From: Forficula auricularia
Lineage: Eukaryota; Arthropoda; Insecta; Dermaptera; Forficulidae
Length of the DNA: 64,000 nucleotides
Direction: 5' to 3'
Assembly (NCBI GenBank): GCA_024734495.1
Contig: JALMQS010000681.1
Location: forward strand, 9,499,576 to 9,563,575
Position numbers and translations under genes: made by a program
In this document: positions 23,949 to 35,243 of the stretch, in pieces
Layout: every line of letters begins with the position of its first letter
Numbering within the stretch: position 1 is the stretch's first letter
The notes under the pieces: model-generated
What the model was told of the DNA's origin: nothing
Seen by the model: only the letters and a program-made list of their open reading frames with translations
The model's database searches: none

Positions 23949-24416
23949 ATGTTTCGCAAACTTAATATCACCCCCGCATTCTATAACAGAAACAACCTTT
24001 CATCCATATTGGTTAACAATAAAATCGATATAATAAAACCAACAACAATGAGCGGTGTATATAAATTGCAATGTAATGACTGTCAATCATTTTACATCGG
24101 GCAAACGGGCAGATCTTTCAATCAACGCCACGTTGAACATATGAGATCTCTTCGCAATCTACAGGTGAATAGTTTGAACCCAAATGCCCCCCCTCTTAGT
24201 TATACCTCGGCTTTTGCAGATCATTTGTTTGACCACAACCATTCACCTTCATCGACCAACCCCCTCCCTTTACATTTTATTCCAAAAAGTAGGAAATTGG
24301 ATTTATTGGAGTCAGCTGAAATTAAAAAGGCCATACACCTTAATCAAAACATCTTGAACAATCAAACAGACATCAAAACTTCACCAATAATTGACATCTT
24401 AATCAATGATATTTAA
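23949..24416 (+). CDS. GIY-YIG endonuclease domain of the Penelope-like element
   Basis: This is the DNA-nicking domain normally fused to the C-terminus of Penelope-like reverse transcriptase. GVY lies at 36-38 and YIG at 49-51, forming the GIY-YIG pair. The Cys pair CNDC (42-45) and the R60, H61, H64 cluster match the metal-binding and catalytic features of the family. A SAFADHLFDHNHS block near 95-107 is the usual following motif. Here it is in a different frame from the RT because of the C-run slip at 23683 and a second slip in an A run near 23900 (AAAAAA; seven As would join the frames). Both slips are single-base homopolymer changes, so the element may originally have encoded one RT-nuclease protein. 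The ATG at 23949 is probably internal to that protein. Confidence 0.9.
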   Translation: MFRKLNITPAFYNRNNLSSILVNNKIDIIKPTTMSGVYKLQCNDCQSFYIGQTGRSFNQRHVEHMRSLRNLQVNSLNPNAPPLSYTSAFADHLFDHNHSPSSTNPLPLHFIPKSRKLDLLESAEIKKAIHLNQNILNNQTDIKTSPIIDILINDI

Positions 24417-24766
24417 TTTGAATTGGAGTGCGATGAGGGTGTGTGGTGGGTTTATTTTTAATTTTATTTATTTTTTTAAATAGAAAATGAGAGATTAAAT
24501 TTTCGCTATGCACCCTCATTGCATTCTATAGTTTATTGCCTTTCTTTATTACACATACATAATTTTCGGCAACTTTCAAATATAAATATCTTTTCTTTGT
24601 CCCAGCCCTTTGTCCCTACATCTGGTCAGTCGGCTTTCTAAAGCCATTCCATCCATCCTTCTGATAATTCTTTCATATTTACACTATGTCATAAATAACT
24701 GTCCATCATATTAAAATTAAAATAAATTCTGTTCAAAATATCATGTTATCTTTAGTCAATGTTCTC

Positions 24767-24791
24767 CTGACGATGAGTTAAGAGCTCGAAA
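24767..24791 (+). ncRNA. Hammerhead-like ribozyme core in Penelope terminal repeat
   Basis: CTGACGA (24767-24773) is followed by an extra T, a stem GAGTT/AGCTC with loop AAG, and GAAA (24788-24791). The same core is at 21842-21866 (+) and 19747-19771 (-). Hammerhead ribozymes are an established component of Penelope-like terminal repeats. The unpaired T between CTGACGA and stem II departs from the textbook core, and stem III is AT-rich and not obvious, so self-cleavage is unproven. Confidence 0.6.
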
Positions 24792-24880
24792 TATATAGAG
24801 TAAACTAAAAAAAATCTTTGTATTTTAATTTTTCTCCTTGTGAAACACCACCAACTCCAACCTAATTTAATTCATGTTAT

Positions 24881-26265
24881 CATTAGAAATTGGCTAAAAT
24901 TTTCTAGTTTATTCACGACTTTTAGACTTCTTAAAGAAATTTTGAAGAAATGATACATCTAGTTTGAGTCAACTAAGCCACATTGATGAGTTTTAAATCG
25001 CTGTTTTCAACAACAGCGAGAAATCGTTATAGCCAGATAAGATTTATGAGAGAGTACTAAATTTTACCGGAGAAGTAAAACAAGGAAAAAGTAACAGATT
25101 CTTGTGACTGAGATGCCTCGAACTGTATCAATTTTTTCAAATGAACACTAATTTAATATCTTTAACAAATTTTCTAATTTCACTATAAGAGCTTTTCGAC
25201 AAAATGTTTTATCAATTATACAAAATTGATTCTTCTATTCAAGAGTTTCAAGACTACAAACAAACATACCAACAAATATACGAGTCAAAAACATAGGTAC
25301 CTCTCTTTTTTGGGATGCAGGTTAAAAAATAAATATATCTTAATAAATAAATATTTATTTGATGGGTTCGCGATAAGACAATCCGCCTAACCTGGGTTAA
25401 GTTCTTAGACTGCTTTTGAAAAAGCCTCTTGGATTAGAAGCCCTATATTCTATACTTCAGATACCCACTGAGAAAAGCTACTTGTCATAAAGTACCTATA
25501 GAGAATGATATAGGTAAATTAATTCTAATATATATAAAAAACATATATAAATGTAAATTTCAAGTTCTTTTGCTTTGGATTTTATATCATAAATTAAAAT
25601 AGCCATGATTTCCAAAAATAGGACCACCATGAAACAGTATATGGTTGATATGAAAATGCCATGTCTGTAGGGTCTGAAATGAAAGTCATTCATATTCAAA
25701 CGAGAATTGGTGCCCGTCAAGTTTGTGAACTTTGGTGTTGAATTTCCTCACGATTTCAGTGTAGCATCCATAAAAACCATTTCAAAAATAAAAAATAAAA
25801 ATACAATTACCAAGTTATGGAATTTCAAAAAAAATTATTATTTTATTAAATCAAAATGGATATGTTTATTAATTTGATTTGAAAAGTACCTATTCAATTT
25901 GTTTTTTGTTCTACCAGATTTACCAGAGCAGATAATTAATATCTGGTATCACCTTTTGAGATGGCGTCTATCGGTGATATTTTTGGATTGAATCGTGTGA
26001 GCCCCGGGCATCTCGTGTCAAATTCTCTGGCGTGCTTTGCGTGCAGACCTTGGGATCAAATGAGCGACACAGACCATATTGAAAATGAAGAGAAAAAGAG
26101 AAAAGAACGAAAAACCACTCCTCTCGTCTGTCACTCACCTACAAATTGTCAATCATACAAGAATTTATTAGATTAGTAGAGGATCCCTCTGGGTAGATTA
26201 ATTCAAATTATATTCCGTTTATTATATTTTATCGGGTTGAATTTTTACTTTCACTTACTAATCAG
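24881..26265. other. AT-rich noncoding DNA
   Basis: No recognised gene. A GC-richer open frame at 25961-26176 (start MASIGDIFGLNRVSPG, 71 codons) has no known domain and no clear splice donor. It could be a 5' exon linked to the protein-like frame at 26266, but nothing in the sequence proves it. Confidence 0.35.
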
Positions 26266-26572
26266 TCTAAGTCCTTCACCAAAATACATCGTGGACGCCC
26301 CCAAAAAAGATGAAAGGGTGATTGAACATCAAATTCAGATGAAGCTTAAGACTGGAATCAAACCTGACCAAGTCTTATTAAAAGAAGAAATAGAAGACCT
26401 AGGAAAATATTGTGAAAGCATTGCATTCTACTCAAAACACGGTGTTTTGAGGTCTTTTGAATCCAAAGATATAATTTACAGAGTTTCGTTTGAGTATTTC
26501 GGTAAACTGAATAAGTATATGGGAGATATTGTAAAAATAGTAAATCCTAGATCAATGAAATTTTTAATTTAA
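26266..26572 (+). CDS. Unidentified protein-like frame, possible terminal exon
   Basis: An open frame follows an acceptor-like CTTACTAATCAG (AG at 26264-26265) and runs to TAA at 26570-26572. The first in-frame ATG is at 26339, giving a 77-residue peptide if unspliced; otherwise the exon gives about 102 residues. The residues look protein-like: charged start (KKDERVIEHQIQMKLKTG), amphipathic middle (LLKEEIEDLGKYCESIAFY) and hydrophobic or basic end (MGDIVKIVNPRSMKFLI). I recognise no family. It may be the last exon of a host gene, a retrocopy fragment or a relic from a mobile element. Confidence 0.4.
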
Positions 26573-26642
26573 ACTACATTTTACTTAAAGAAATCACAGT
26601 AAGTTTTTAGTTCAAATTGGCCCCTGACATACTTTAGGTACC

Positions 26643-26755
26643 CTAGTAGCACAATGTTTCAAACTATATAGTAAATATATTTATAGTGCCTATATAGAAT
26701 CTCGAAATCTATAACTATGTAGTTACTATATAGTTTGAAACATTGTGCTACTAAG
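26643..26755. repeat. Short fold-back element, copy 1
   Basis: The ends are long inverted repeats: CTAGTAGCACAATGTTTC at the left, GAAACATTGTGCTACTAAG at the right, continuing inward through AAACTATATAGT. The whole unit is about 113 bp and could fold into one hairpin. A second copy lies at 50695-50861. It is a MITE-like element; the target duplication is not clear. Confidence 0.8.
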
Positions 26756-26849
26756 ATATAATTAAATTTTTCAAAGTTAACTCATACTTAATTATAAAGA
26801 TTTCTTTTGAACCATTGTATATAAATTTTATACAAGACAATATGAGGTC

Positions 26850-26930
26850 CCACTAGTGGAGTGGCTGGAGCGATCGACACCCAATCGCTTTGGCTCAGAT
26901 TCAACCCTTTCCGGTAAAAAATCTCACTTT
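26850..26930 (+). repeat. tRNA-like sequence (weak)
   Basis: GAGTGGCTGGAGCG followed about 35 bases later by AGATTCAACCC resembles an A box and B box. It could be the head of an old SINE. No poly-A tail or target duplication was found. Confidence 0.25.
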
Positions 26931-27055
26931 TGAAGACTCATTAAAGTGACGAGAAAGCAGAGAAAAACCACCCTTGAGAACAATTTCTCCAGAAAAATTA
27001 TAATACTCTTCATAGTAATTTCCAAAATTCGAAATCAAGTATTGCAGTTCATGTT

Positions 27056-27420
27056 GACTTTAATTCAAAAATAATGATCGATTCTCATTTAATAGTCGAG
27101 GAATAACCATTCTATATTGGATTTTTGACATTTCGGTTATTATTAGTAACCATTGCTGTAGACATGGAGGAATCGACTTAAAATAAAAAATAGCCATCGA
27201 TTCTCATCTAATACTCGAGGAATAACAATTCTACATTAGATTTTTGACGCTTCGATTATTATTGGTAACCATTGCTGAAGACATGGAGGAAACGGCTTAA
27301 AATCAAAAATAACGATCAATTCTTATCTAATACTAGAGGAATAACCTTATTGCATTCCATTTTTGATGTTTTGACTATTAATGGCAACCTCTACTGAAAA
27401 CGTGGAAGAATCGCATTGGA
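27056..27420 (+). repeat. Three-copy tandem repeat, 119-bp period
   Basis: GAATAAC starts recur at 27101, 27220 and 27339, exactly 119 bp apart. Each unit contains GATCGATTCTCAT-like, TTTTTGAC, TATTATTGGTAACCATTGCT-like and ACATGGAGGAA blocks. The third unit is the most diverged. An inverted, partly deleted relative lies at 31400-31640. Confidence 0.85.
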
Positions 27421-27584
27421 TAAAGTAAAAAAATAAAAACACATGAAAAATAATAATTATTATCCTTACTCTCAATCCATCGTTACATGTTAAAGCACGT
27501 ATGAAATAATTTTTTAGTAAAAAGGTATAATATAAGCTTTCAAAGCGATGCAATGCAAATAATTAAATTAGTTACACACATATA

Positions 27585-28538
27585 TCTATATATATAAAAT
27601 TCTTTGCCCGATACACTCACTCATCATCAAAACAGACAGAACCACTGGAAATAGGAACATGAAATTTGGAGAGGATATTACACCTATGACATCGGGGCTC
27701 AGTAAGAAAGGATTTTTCGAAATTCGACCCCTAAGGAGGTCAAAGGGGGCAAAGTGTGTTTTCACTGATTATGCGATATTTCTTTAGGACGATAAAAGAT
27801 CTACTTGCTTTTTACTTATAAAAATACTAAATTAAAATATCTAAAAAGTAATTTCAGGATTTTTTGAAATTTGACTCCTAAAGGGGTCAAAAGGGGCAGA
27901 ATATCTTTGCAATGTGTTTATACTAATTATGCATTTTCAATTAAGAACGAAAGATGTCTACTTGATTTTTACTTAATAAAATTCTAAATACAAATATCTA
28001 AAAAGTAATTTCAGGATTTTTGAAATTCGACTCCCAACTATCCAAAATGTGAGTGGGGGCAAAAATTAAAACTCTCTCCTATCTTGATCAAATTTTGTAG
28101 AGTTATTCTTTATTACTTTAAGAAACTATTCCTGTAAAAATCAACTATCAAAATTGACTGTATGGGGCGAAAGGGGGGCAAAATATAGAAATTTTTAGCT
28201 TTTTTTGTACATTTACTCTTTAGAAAACTGAGAGTTATTTATTTGCAAATATCTAAATATTTGCAAATATCTAAAAATAATTTCAAACTCCCAAAATGTG
28301 AGTGGGGGCAAAAAATTAATACTTTCTCCGATATAGATCAAATTTTGTAATGTTAGTTTTTAAGACTATATAAAATGTATGCTGTAAAAAATCAATAGCC
28401 ACAATGAGTGCGTGGGGGCGAAAGAGGGGGCAAAAATATTACAAATATATTTTACAGACCTAATAATCACATGCCGAGACGCAGCCCGCCAGGGCCGAGC
28501 TGTAGAGGGCGTGCCGAAGGCACGCCTGGAGCAACTCG
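27585..28538 (+). mobile_element. Non-autonomous Helitron
   Basis: It starts TCTATATATATAAAATTC, the typical 5' end of insect Helitrons. It ends with a GC-rich hairpin (GCGTGCC GAA GGCACGC at 28510-28526) followed by about ten bases and CTCG|T. No target duplication is seen, as expected for Helitrons. The interior has repeated blocks (GAAATTCGACTCC, AGGTCAAAGGGGGCAAA, TAAAAAGTAATTTCAGGATTTT) arranged in tandem, usual for non-autonomous members. No Rep/helicase coding remains. CTCG instead of CTAG is odd but shared with the copy at 17960-18835. Confidence 0.8.
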
Positions 28539-28656
28539 TATTGGTATATATGTATTGTATATACTCATTTTTTTGAATTCAAGGTACCTGAAAGATTGAA
28601 AGAAACATCGAATTGGAATTTTTTCATGAAAATAAAAAAATTAAATATTTTTGATT

Positions 28657-28854
28657 TTTTTTTTTTTTTTTTTTTTTGGCTTTTCGGCCTTTCTAGCCAT
28701 AAGCCTAATTACGATACTAGTTATATTTTTTTTTTTTTTAATTTGTCTCTACCCCCGTGGGTCAGATTTTAGCTCGATGCTTCGAGTAGGATTCGAACCC
28801 GGGTCCCCTGGGTAGCTCGCTGTCACGCTACCGCCTAGCCTATCTGACACCCCC
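28657..28854 (-). mobile_element. tRNA-derived SINE with target duplication
   Basis: The minus strand carries an RNA polymerase III type promoter: A-box-like TAGGCTAGGCGG (28831-28842) and a perfect B box GGTTCGAATCC (28789-28799). A short body and a poly-A tail (poly-T at 28656-28677 on the plus strand) follow. The direct repeat TATTTTTGAT at 28647-28656 and 28855-28864 is the target duplication. Length is about 198 bp. An internal A tract near 28730 suggests a dimeric or two-part body. The clear boundaries suggest a fairly recent insertion. Confidence 0.88.
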
Positions 28855-28864
28855 TATTTTTGAT

Positions 28865-29148
28865 TTGAAAGTTCTATTAGTAAATTAAATCAAGGTTCTA
28901 ATTAAGTGAAATACTCTATGTCTAAGATTATAGTAGAAATAATATTCCTATCATTAAGTGCTCTTTAATTAAGGCTTTTTGTTGATCTAACTGCAGTGAT
29001 TTCATTTTTTTTTAATTACCAAACAAATAGAATTTGTGAATCTATGTATTATAATAACCAAAATCTTGTTTTTACACCATTTTTGAGATTTCTCTAAAAA
29101 TCAACAAAAATATCATTTTTTTCTCCAATCAATACATTGTCATATACG

Positions 29149-29197
<49 letters not shown>

Positions 29198-29912
29198 TAT
29201 GTTAAAATATGAGTGATCAAGAGCAGAGAGTTTACTTTAAAACTTTTGCCCAAAAATGGAATAAGACTCTGTGATATTTTTTTTTCTTAAAAGGAAAAAT
29301 CCCCCTGCATTAAGTTCCAAATACATTATATAAAATAATGATTTATTGTTAAAGATATATATGTTAATAAAATATGTATTCATAAATTTATTCATCAACT
29401 ACTTAAAATTTATTAAAATAAAGGCAAGGACATAAATTCAAACATTCCATTTCAGAGTTCATTGTCCATATATATCTGCAAGAATCATAAAAAAATGGGA
29501 ATGTTTTTTGCTGCCAAGGTCAAATTCTGAGATGATTTGAATTTCGTGGTCAAGCAGAACAGATGGAGAATAAAGATATTTCAGAAGAAAGTAGGATAAT
29601 AAAAAAACAGATAATGGTTGAAAATAAAAATGGTAAAATGTGTATTTCATTTTATAAAAAAAAATCGAAAAATGAGTAAATATGATCTAATTAATTAAGA
29701 AAAAATAATCTTGAAAGAAATAGTATTATTTATTTAATTTTATGGTTCACTTTGCAAGTATATTTAAACGTGTGTCTCCTAACAACTTGATTATGTCACA
29801 ACTTCCACTAGCAGGTTGCTAGTACAAGATAATTTTACAATAAAATAAATCAATAAGTTCAAATAAAGAGAGGCAGCAAGGAAAATAAAAATTCAATTTT
29901 CTATTTTCGACG
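28865..29912. other. AT-rich noncoding DNA with a (TA)n microsatellite
   Basis: A (TA)n tract spans about 29151-29195. The rest holds no recognised gene. Confidence 0.6.
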
Positions 29913-30085
29913 TTTCGATTAAACATTTAATCATCGTCAGGACAAAAAAATTGTTTTCTAACAGGTATTATTTTGAATACTGTTCTTGTAAATATCCATA
30001 GAAATACCATAACAAAATCAAAACAACATAATACTTTTTAAGAAAACACTCTTAGTCCTGATGAAGATTAAATGTTTAATCAAAA
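29913..30085. mobile_element. Penelope-related fragment with paired hammerhead-like cores
   Basis: At 29913-29940 the minus strand has CTGACGA, extra T, stem GATTAA/TTAATC, then GAAACGTC. At 30058-30085 the plus strand has CTGATGA, extra A, the same stem, then AAAAC, which has lost the conserved G. The two cores face each other as in the fold-back elements, but outside them the flanks are only weakly similar, so this is an eroded copy. Confidence 0.55.
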
Positions 30086-32425
30086 CATAGGCAATATACC
30101 ACAAAATTTTTTATATCTTTTCCATTTCATACATCCATAAAAAATTGACTTATTTTATGAATTTCGGATCAGAATTTATTTGATCTTAATTTTTGTTTAT
30201 ATTATATAATATAGGGGTGAAAAATCTTCTCTACTTAATGCTTTAATATTTTAGATTTCTAATTAATGAACGTTAATTCAATATTCTCGCTTCAACGTGG
30301 ACTAATTTGTTGAATCTTGTTTTCGATGTACTACAAAGTCCATTTTGAGAGGGTTCATAGCAATAGCCTAGAAGGGCGAATCTGAGTCAATCTTTAGCAC
30401 CGGGAATCCATATGGCATTGATGGGAAGTTTACTTTTAAGGCAATTCATGTCAGTCAGTTGCTCCATTGGCGAGATGGATGGCGATTGGCCTTGGCCATT
30501 TTCAAAAAGGCAATTGATCTAGCTGCCCAAGGGACAGTCAACCAGCAGTGGAAACCGGGATGAGTCACCAACAACTGCACTTGTTTCAGTTCCTATTTAA
30601 TCAAAGTACTTACTCCAAAACAAGTCACCTCTTTATCAAAACAACCAACAATAGTTGAAATAAATGGCACCAGATTTGTTTAAAGAATTCAAAAACTACC
30701 TATAGTTAAATCCTACCATGGTAATAGTTAGTATTTTTTTTATATATACATAAATGTTCAACTCACCAGAGTTGTTTACCAAAAATCAACTGGTGTGATC
30801 ACACAACTTTCAAATTTTCATTTATTTGAAGCAATCGCGATACTACTAATTTACATCCCCTTCCTTTATTTCGATTTTTTTTTTTGATTTTCTCAAAAAC
30901 GACTAACGATTTTTTTAAAAATTAGTGTAATTATCAAGTGTCATGAGTTATTAGTTGTGTCGAATTTTTAATCCGATAAAAAATCGTTATAGTCGTTTTT
31001 AAGAAAATCAAAAAAAAAAGAAAAATCTTTCATGTAAATGTCTTCTTCCGGTGTTCCGATTTCACCCAAAAGCTTGCTGTACTCCTTCTAGCCTATATCG
31101 AGCTTAAGTTTCGAATTTCGTAGCTCTGAGACTAATGGTTGCGAAACGCAGGGGGGGTACATACATACGCACTGACCAATGGATTTTTGGCTCCTTTTTG
31201 CCGTCTGGGGACCACAATATCCGGTTTTATGTCCCAAATCCGGTTTCCATCTATTAATGGCATCGATTCCTTCCACCTATCCACCTAGAAGTTACAAAAT
31301 GAAATTAACTTTTTTCATCTCTGAGATACAAGTTCTCAAAGAGTCAGAACCTAGACAGGGTATCGCAATACTTCCACATTATATTCTATGAATAGAAATG
31401 TGATAGTAAAAGAATTTAGTCTTATTGATTTTAATCGATTTTTCCATGTTTACAGCAATGGTTAGCATTATTAGTCAAAGCATCAAAAATGGAAAATAAT
31501 AAGGTTATTCCTCCAGTATTAGATAAGATCCATCGTTGTTGTTGTTTTTAAGTCCATTCCTCCATGTCTTCAGCAATGGTTACCAAAAATAATAAACGAA
31601 ACGAAAAGTCAAAAATGCAATGAAGAATCGTCTGGCGTGGATTAAATATTTTCATTTTTTCTTTTTTATATTTTTTTTAGAATATTTATTCCAAAGTTAG
31701 GAAATGCAATAAATTTTGATTTAAAAGAAATAATTAAAACAAAGGTTCTGTGCCTTTGTTTATTCGCCTTCGAAGGTCGAACTTTTTACTTGGACCCATA
31801 TTTGTTTGTCGTCAGTGAGAAGACCTGCTTGTCTAGAATTAGTCTCTTTTAATTGCAAAACGCAGGCCGCAATTAAAACAACACCAGCCGACTAATAAGG
31901 TTTGTATTTTTTTTATCTTTTGCTTTTGCACGGCAGCTAAAACAATTTCTATAAAATTTTATCTCGCGAAGCGCCTTTGGAATCCATCCAACATGATTAT
32001 TTACAAGGAACAATCTCATAAGTTGATTCTAAGCAGTGCTAAGAAAACAATAAAGTATGAAGAGTGTGAATTGTGAAAAATAAATAAATACCTATATAAA
32101 AATAAATATAAAAGTTCCGCCAGATCCCGGAGTTTTTTAGGCACTCGAGTCAAATTAATAGGGGTGAATATATCCTTCTGACATGTAATAAAAATTATCC
32201 ATCACAGTTCAAATTTAGTAGAAGGAAATCTCTAGTGATTTCTTTACAAATTTTAAGTCTGCTTTAATCAGCAATTTGAATTTTGTTATAGTCAATTGGG
32301 AAATAATCATTCCACTGACCTTCTATCTATTTTAGAAGAAATTCAAAATTCAAATAACTCAACGCTATTTATTTAAATTATATAAGTGTTAAGAGCATAC
32401 GTTCATTTCAAAGGATATATATATA
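30086..32425. other. Noncoding DNA with small inverted repeats
   Basis: A GC-richer block at about 30290-30600 has no long open frame and no known motif. At about 30885-31020 a near-perfect fold-back pairs GATTTTCTCAAAAACGACTA with TAGTCGTTTTTAAGAAAATC. At 31400-31640 lies an inverted relative of the 119-bp tandem repeat. At 32165-32290 there is a copy of the TTCTGACATGTAATA family. No gene was recognised. Confidence 0.5.
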
Positions 32426-32802
32426 CAGTGCAGGATTTACGTATGAGCCACACAAGCTATAGCTTAGGGCCCCCACTTTCTTGGGGGCCTCCAAAAAAAT
32501 TATCCGAGTGAGCAATTGTCATATATACTTAAATATACTGTAGGATTATTTGTCCAGAGCCGGATTTAAGCACAGGCTACGCAGGCTGCAGTCTATAGGC
32601 CCGCACCACAAAGGGTCTACTTTTTTGAAATTATTTAACAAGGTTTCAATAAAGAGTCATGCACGTTTATTTCTAAGTTTTTTAATTGGATAATTGCTGA
32701 AAATGCGGTTTTTTGGGTTAATTTAAAAAAAATATATGTTCTCAGGAAGGGCCCGCACCACAGGTTCAGTCTAGGGGCCCAGAGATCCTAAATACGCCAC
32801 TG
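32426..32802. mobile_element. Small non-autonomous hAT-like element
   Basis: It starts CAGTGCAGGATTTACG and ends CTAAATACGCCACTG. Flanking octamers TATATATA (32418-32425) and AATATATA (32803-32810) agree at 7 of 8 bases. GGGCCC-rich blocks near both ends pair in inverted orientation. A second left-end-like sequence (CAGAGCCGGATTTAAGC) at about 32556 suggests nesting or internal duplication. No coding capacity. The flank is itself TA-rich, so the duplication is weak evidence. Confidence 0.65.
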
Positions 32803-32810
32803 AATATATA

Positions 32811-34293
32811 TTTTATTTATTTATTTATTAAAAACATTGTATCTGTAGGGCCATCTAGCCCCTTTAATGTACAATTTTCGGCCAATTCAATTACAAAAAT
32901 ATTAGAATAATACAAAACAAAAACGGAAAAACCAATATAAAAGCGAGAAAAATTCAAATGGTAAAACATTTGGTACATAATAATTAATTGAAACATAAAT
33001 ATTAGAAATACAATATATATAGAAGGAGAGTAAAAAAAAATAACAATGCCAACATATAGGATACAAAAATAGAAAATAGAAATAAAATATTAAGTTAGGT
33101 GCTTGCGAAGTTCTGCCTCGAATGCTTCATGATGCTATATGATGATGTTTAGTAAGCCATGATTTTATTGTCAATTTTTAGATCAAATGTTGTCTAATAT
33201 TTTAAATTATATTTTTTTAAATATAACTATAAAGAAAAATATAATGATATGTAGGCTAAATTTTAAGAAAAGGGTGGTAGAAGAGGGTCAAGACTATCCA
33301 AACAGTTAAAGAAACAAAATTAATAAATGTAGGTAAAATGCCCCCAAGCTAACTACTATTTTACGTTTAATTTGTCCTCCAGCCAAGCTTACGGAAAAAC
33401 CAGTCCAAGATGATTATACACATAGGTATATAGTCAATTTTTAAATTATAAGAAGTGTTTGGTAAACCATTTTAAGAATAAATTTAATACGAATTGATAT
33501 AGGGTAAGTATACTAAAGAAAAAAAAGATAATAAATTTTTTAAAAAATGACCATGAATTTATGGATATTTTCTTTATGAATGATAAATCAATTCTTTAAT
33601 GAAGTGTAACGGTTTGTTTGGCAATTATAAGACGAAATTAAAGCTTAACCAATTATGTAAATCTCATGGCACCAACAGGACTTCTATAGAATTCTATATC
33701 TTATAATTAGTCAACTTCACTTTTTTTTGAAATTGAAATTTTCCGGCAAGCAAAACATGATTAGAATATGAAATTAACAAATATTTAACAAAACAACAAC
33801 AAATTGTTGAGCAATTTATAAATATTAATATTTAATTGTAATTTATGTAGACCTACTTGATCGAATTTAAATCATATTATGAAAGTAAATATCTTAAATT
33901 ATAGGAGAAGAACCTGGGAATAAATACATAGTTTCTACCAAGTTCTTGAGAAATTTCCGTTAAGTTGTATGTATAAGCAAATCATAGAATGAGTCATTCA
34001 AACTCAAAAATGAATGCAAAATATCAAAATGTCATTTTATTGAAAAAAAATAAGAAAAAGAAAAATAAGCAGGCGAGTCTGACCAAGGGTTCCGTAATTT
34101 ATGTTCAAAATAATTGAGATATCAAATTCGTTTTTATTTATCGTTGATAAGGAGAGAATGGCGGTATTTGTAGAATTTTTTCAGAATTTAATGTTTATCT
34201 GCTTCGGATTCTCATTCGGCACTAAAATCGCCCTAACATGGGCGCTTTTGTGTACTTACATATAGCGTCATTTTAAAATAAATTAAATTTAAG
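32811..34293. other. AT-rich noncoding DNA
   Basis: No exon, RNA gene or transposon boundary was recognised. Confidence 0.5.
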
Positions 34294-35243
34294 AAAACCG
34301 ACTTCAAAAAACTTAAATGCAACAAATAAAATAATAATAGCTTAAAATAAAATAAAATCACCTAAAAGGTATAAAATAATTATCTTATTTAGTTACAACT
34401 AAATGACGAAATATTAACATGAAATTACTTTTTGAAGTCGGTGCCAAACATATACATTTTATGAATCGCACTTAACGGATCTTACTTAGTACGTTTGGCG
34501 GATACGCTCGCTTATAGGTATAGTTTGTTTGGTACCGACTTCAAAAAGTAATTTCATGTTAATATTTCGTCATTTAGTTAGTAACTAAATAAGATAATTA
34601 TTTTATACCTTTTAGTGGATTTTATTTTATTTTTAAGTTATTATTATTTTATTTGTTGCATTTAAGGTTTTTGAAGTCGGTTTTTTTTTTTTTTTCTCTT
34701 TTTAGTGATGTTATTAATAGTGACTTAATATAATACCTTGCATGCATCTCGTAATAGAAAGCGTCAGGCGAATGAATCAGAAAATGAAAATAAAATTCAA
34801 TTCATAAATATAGAAATTCTCTCGAAACGTTTGCTGGTTTTAAATGAATGTTATAATATTTTTTTATAAAAGATTTTATTTATTATAATTTCGATTATTT
34901 GCTCATAGGAATTGGAGATTTACGTTATTTCGTCGTTGATCAAATCATCAGAATTTGACCAAATTAATATGGAACTATCCCTAAGATACCCCCTTTCCAG
35001 TAAAAAAAGAATCATCGAAATCGGTTCACAAACAAAGAAGTTAGGCCTGAACAAACCTAACAAAAAAGGTCTAATACCAATTAAAAAAACGGGACCAATC
35101 GGAAGATAGACTGAACCCAATGCAATTTTTTTTTTCAAAATCGGTTCACAATTGGCGGAGATATGAGGTAACATAGACACACAAAAAAAAAAAAAAAAAA
35201 AAAATCAGTCAAATAGAGAACCCCCTCCTTTTTTGAAATCGGC
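34294..35243 (-). mobile_element. Palindromic AACCGACTTCAAAAA-ended element, copy 1
   Basis: The left part (34294-34690) is a large palindrome with arms of about 180 bp, both ending in ACCGACTTCAAAAA and containing AACATGAAATTACTTTTTGA. The right part (about 34691-35243) ends TTTTTTGAAATCGGCT and is the reverse complement of 48573-48930. The complete unit is therefore the same as 48573-49265 in opposite orientation, with about 150 bp of extra or diverged DNA near 34725-34900. The short open frames in it are repeat translations. The terminal sequence is a common insect repeat. Confidence 0.8.

Larger units (their letters stand above)
19622..24870 (+). mobile_element. Composite Penelope-like retroelement (inverted copy, terminal repeat, body, terminal repeat)
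   Basis: A single insertion is flanked by AATTCATGTTAT at 19610-19621 and 24869-24880 (10-12 bp; the exact edge is ambiguous). Order: an inverted 3' copy (19622 to about 20873), a plus-strand terminal repeat (about 20874-21942), the reverse-transcriptase body (21943 to about 23800), and a second terminal repeat that contains the nuclease frame (about 23800-24870). Tandem terminal repeats plus an inverted, 5'-truncated copy are the known layout of Penelope-like elements. The copies are nearly identical, so the insertion is young. The inverted copy runs through the terminal repeat into the start of the next body, so its template was a tandem array. Confidence 0.92.
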
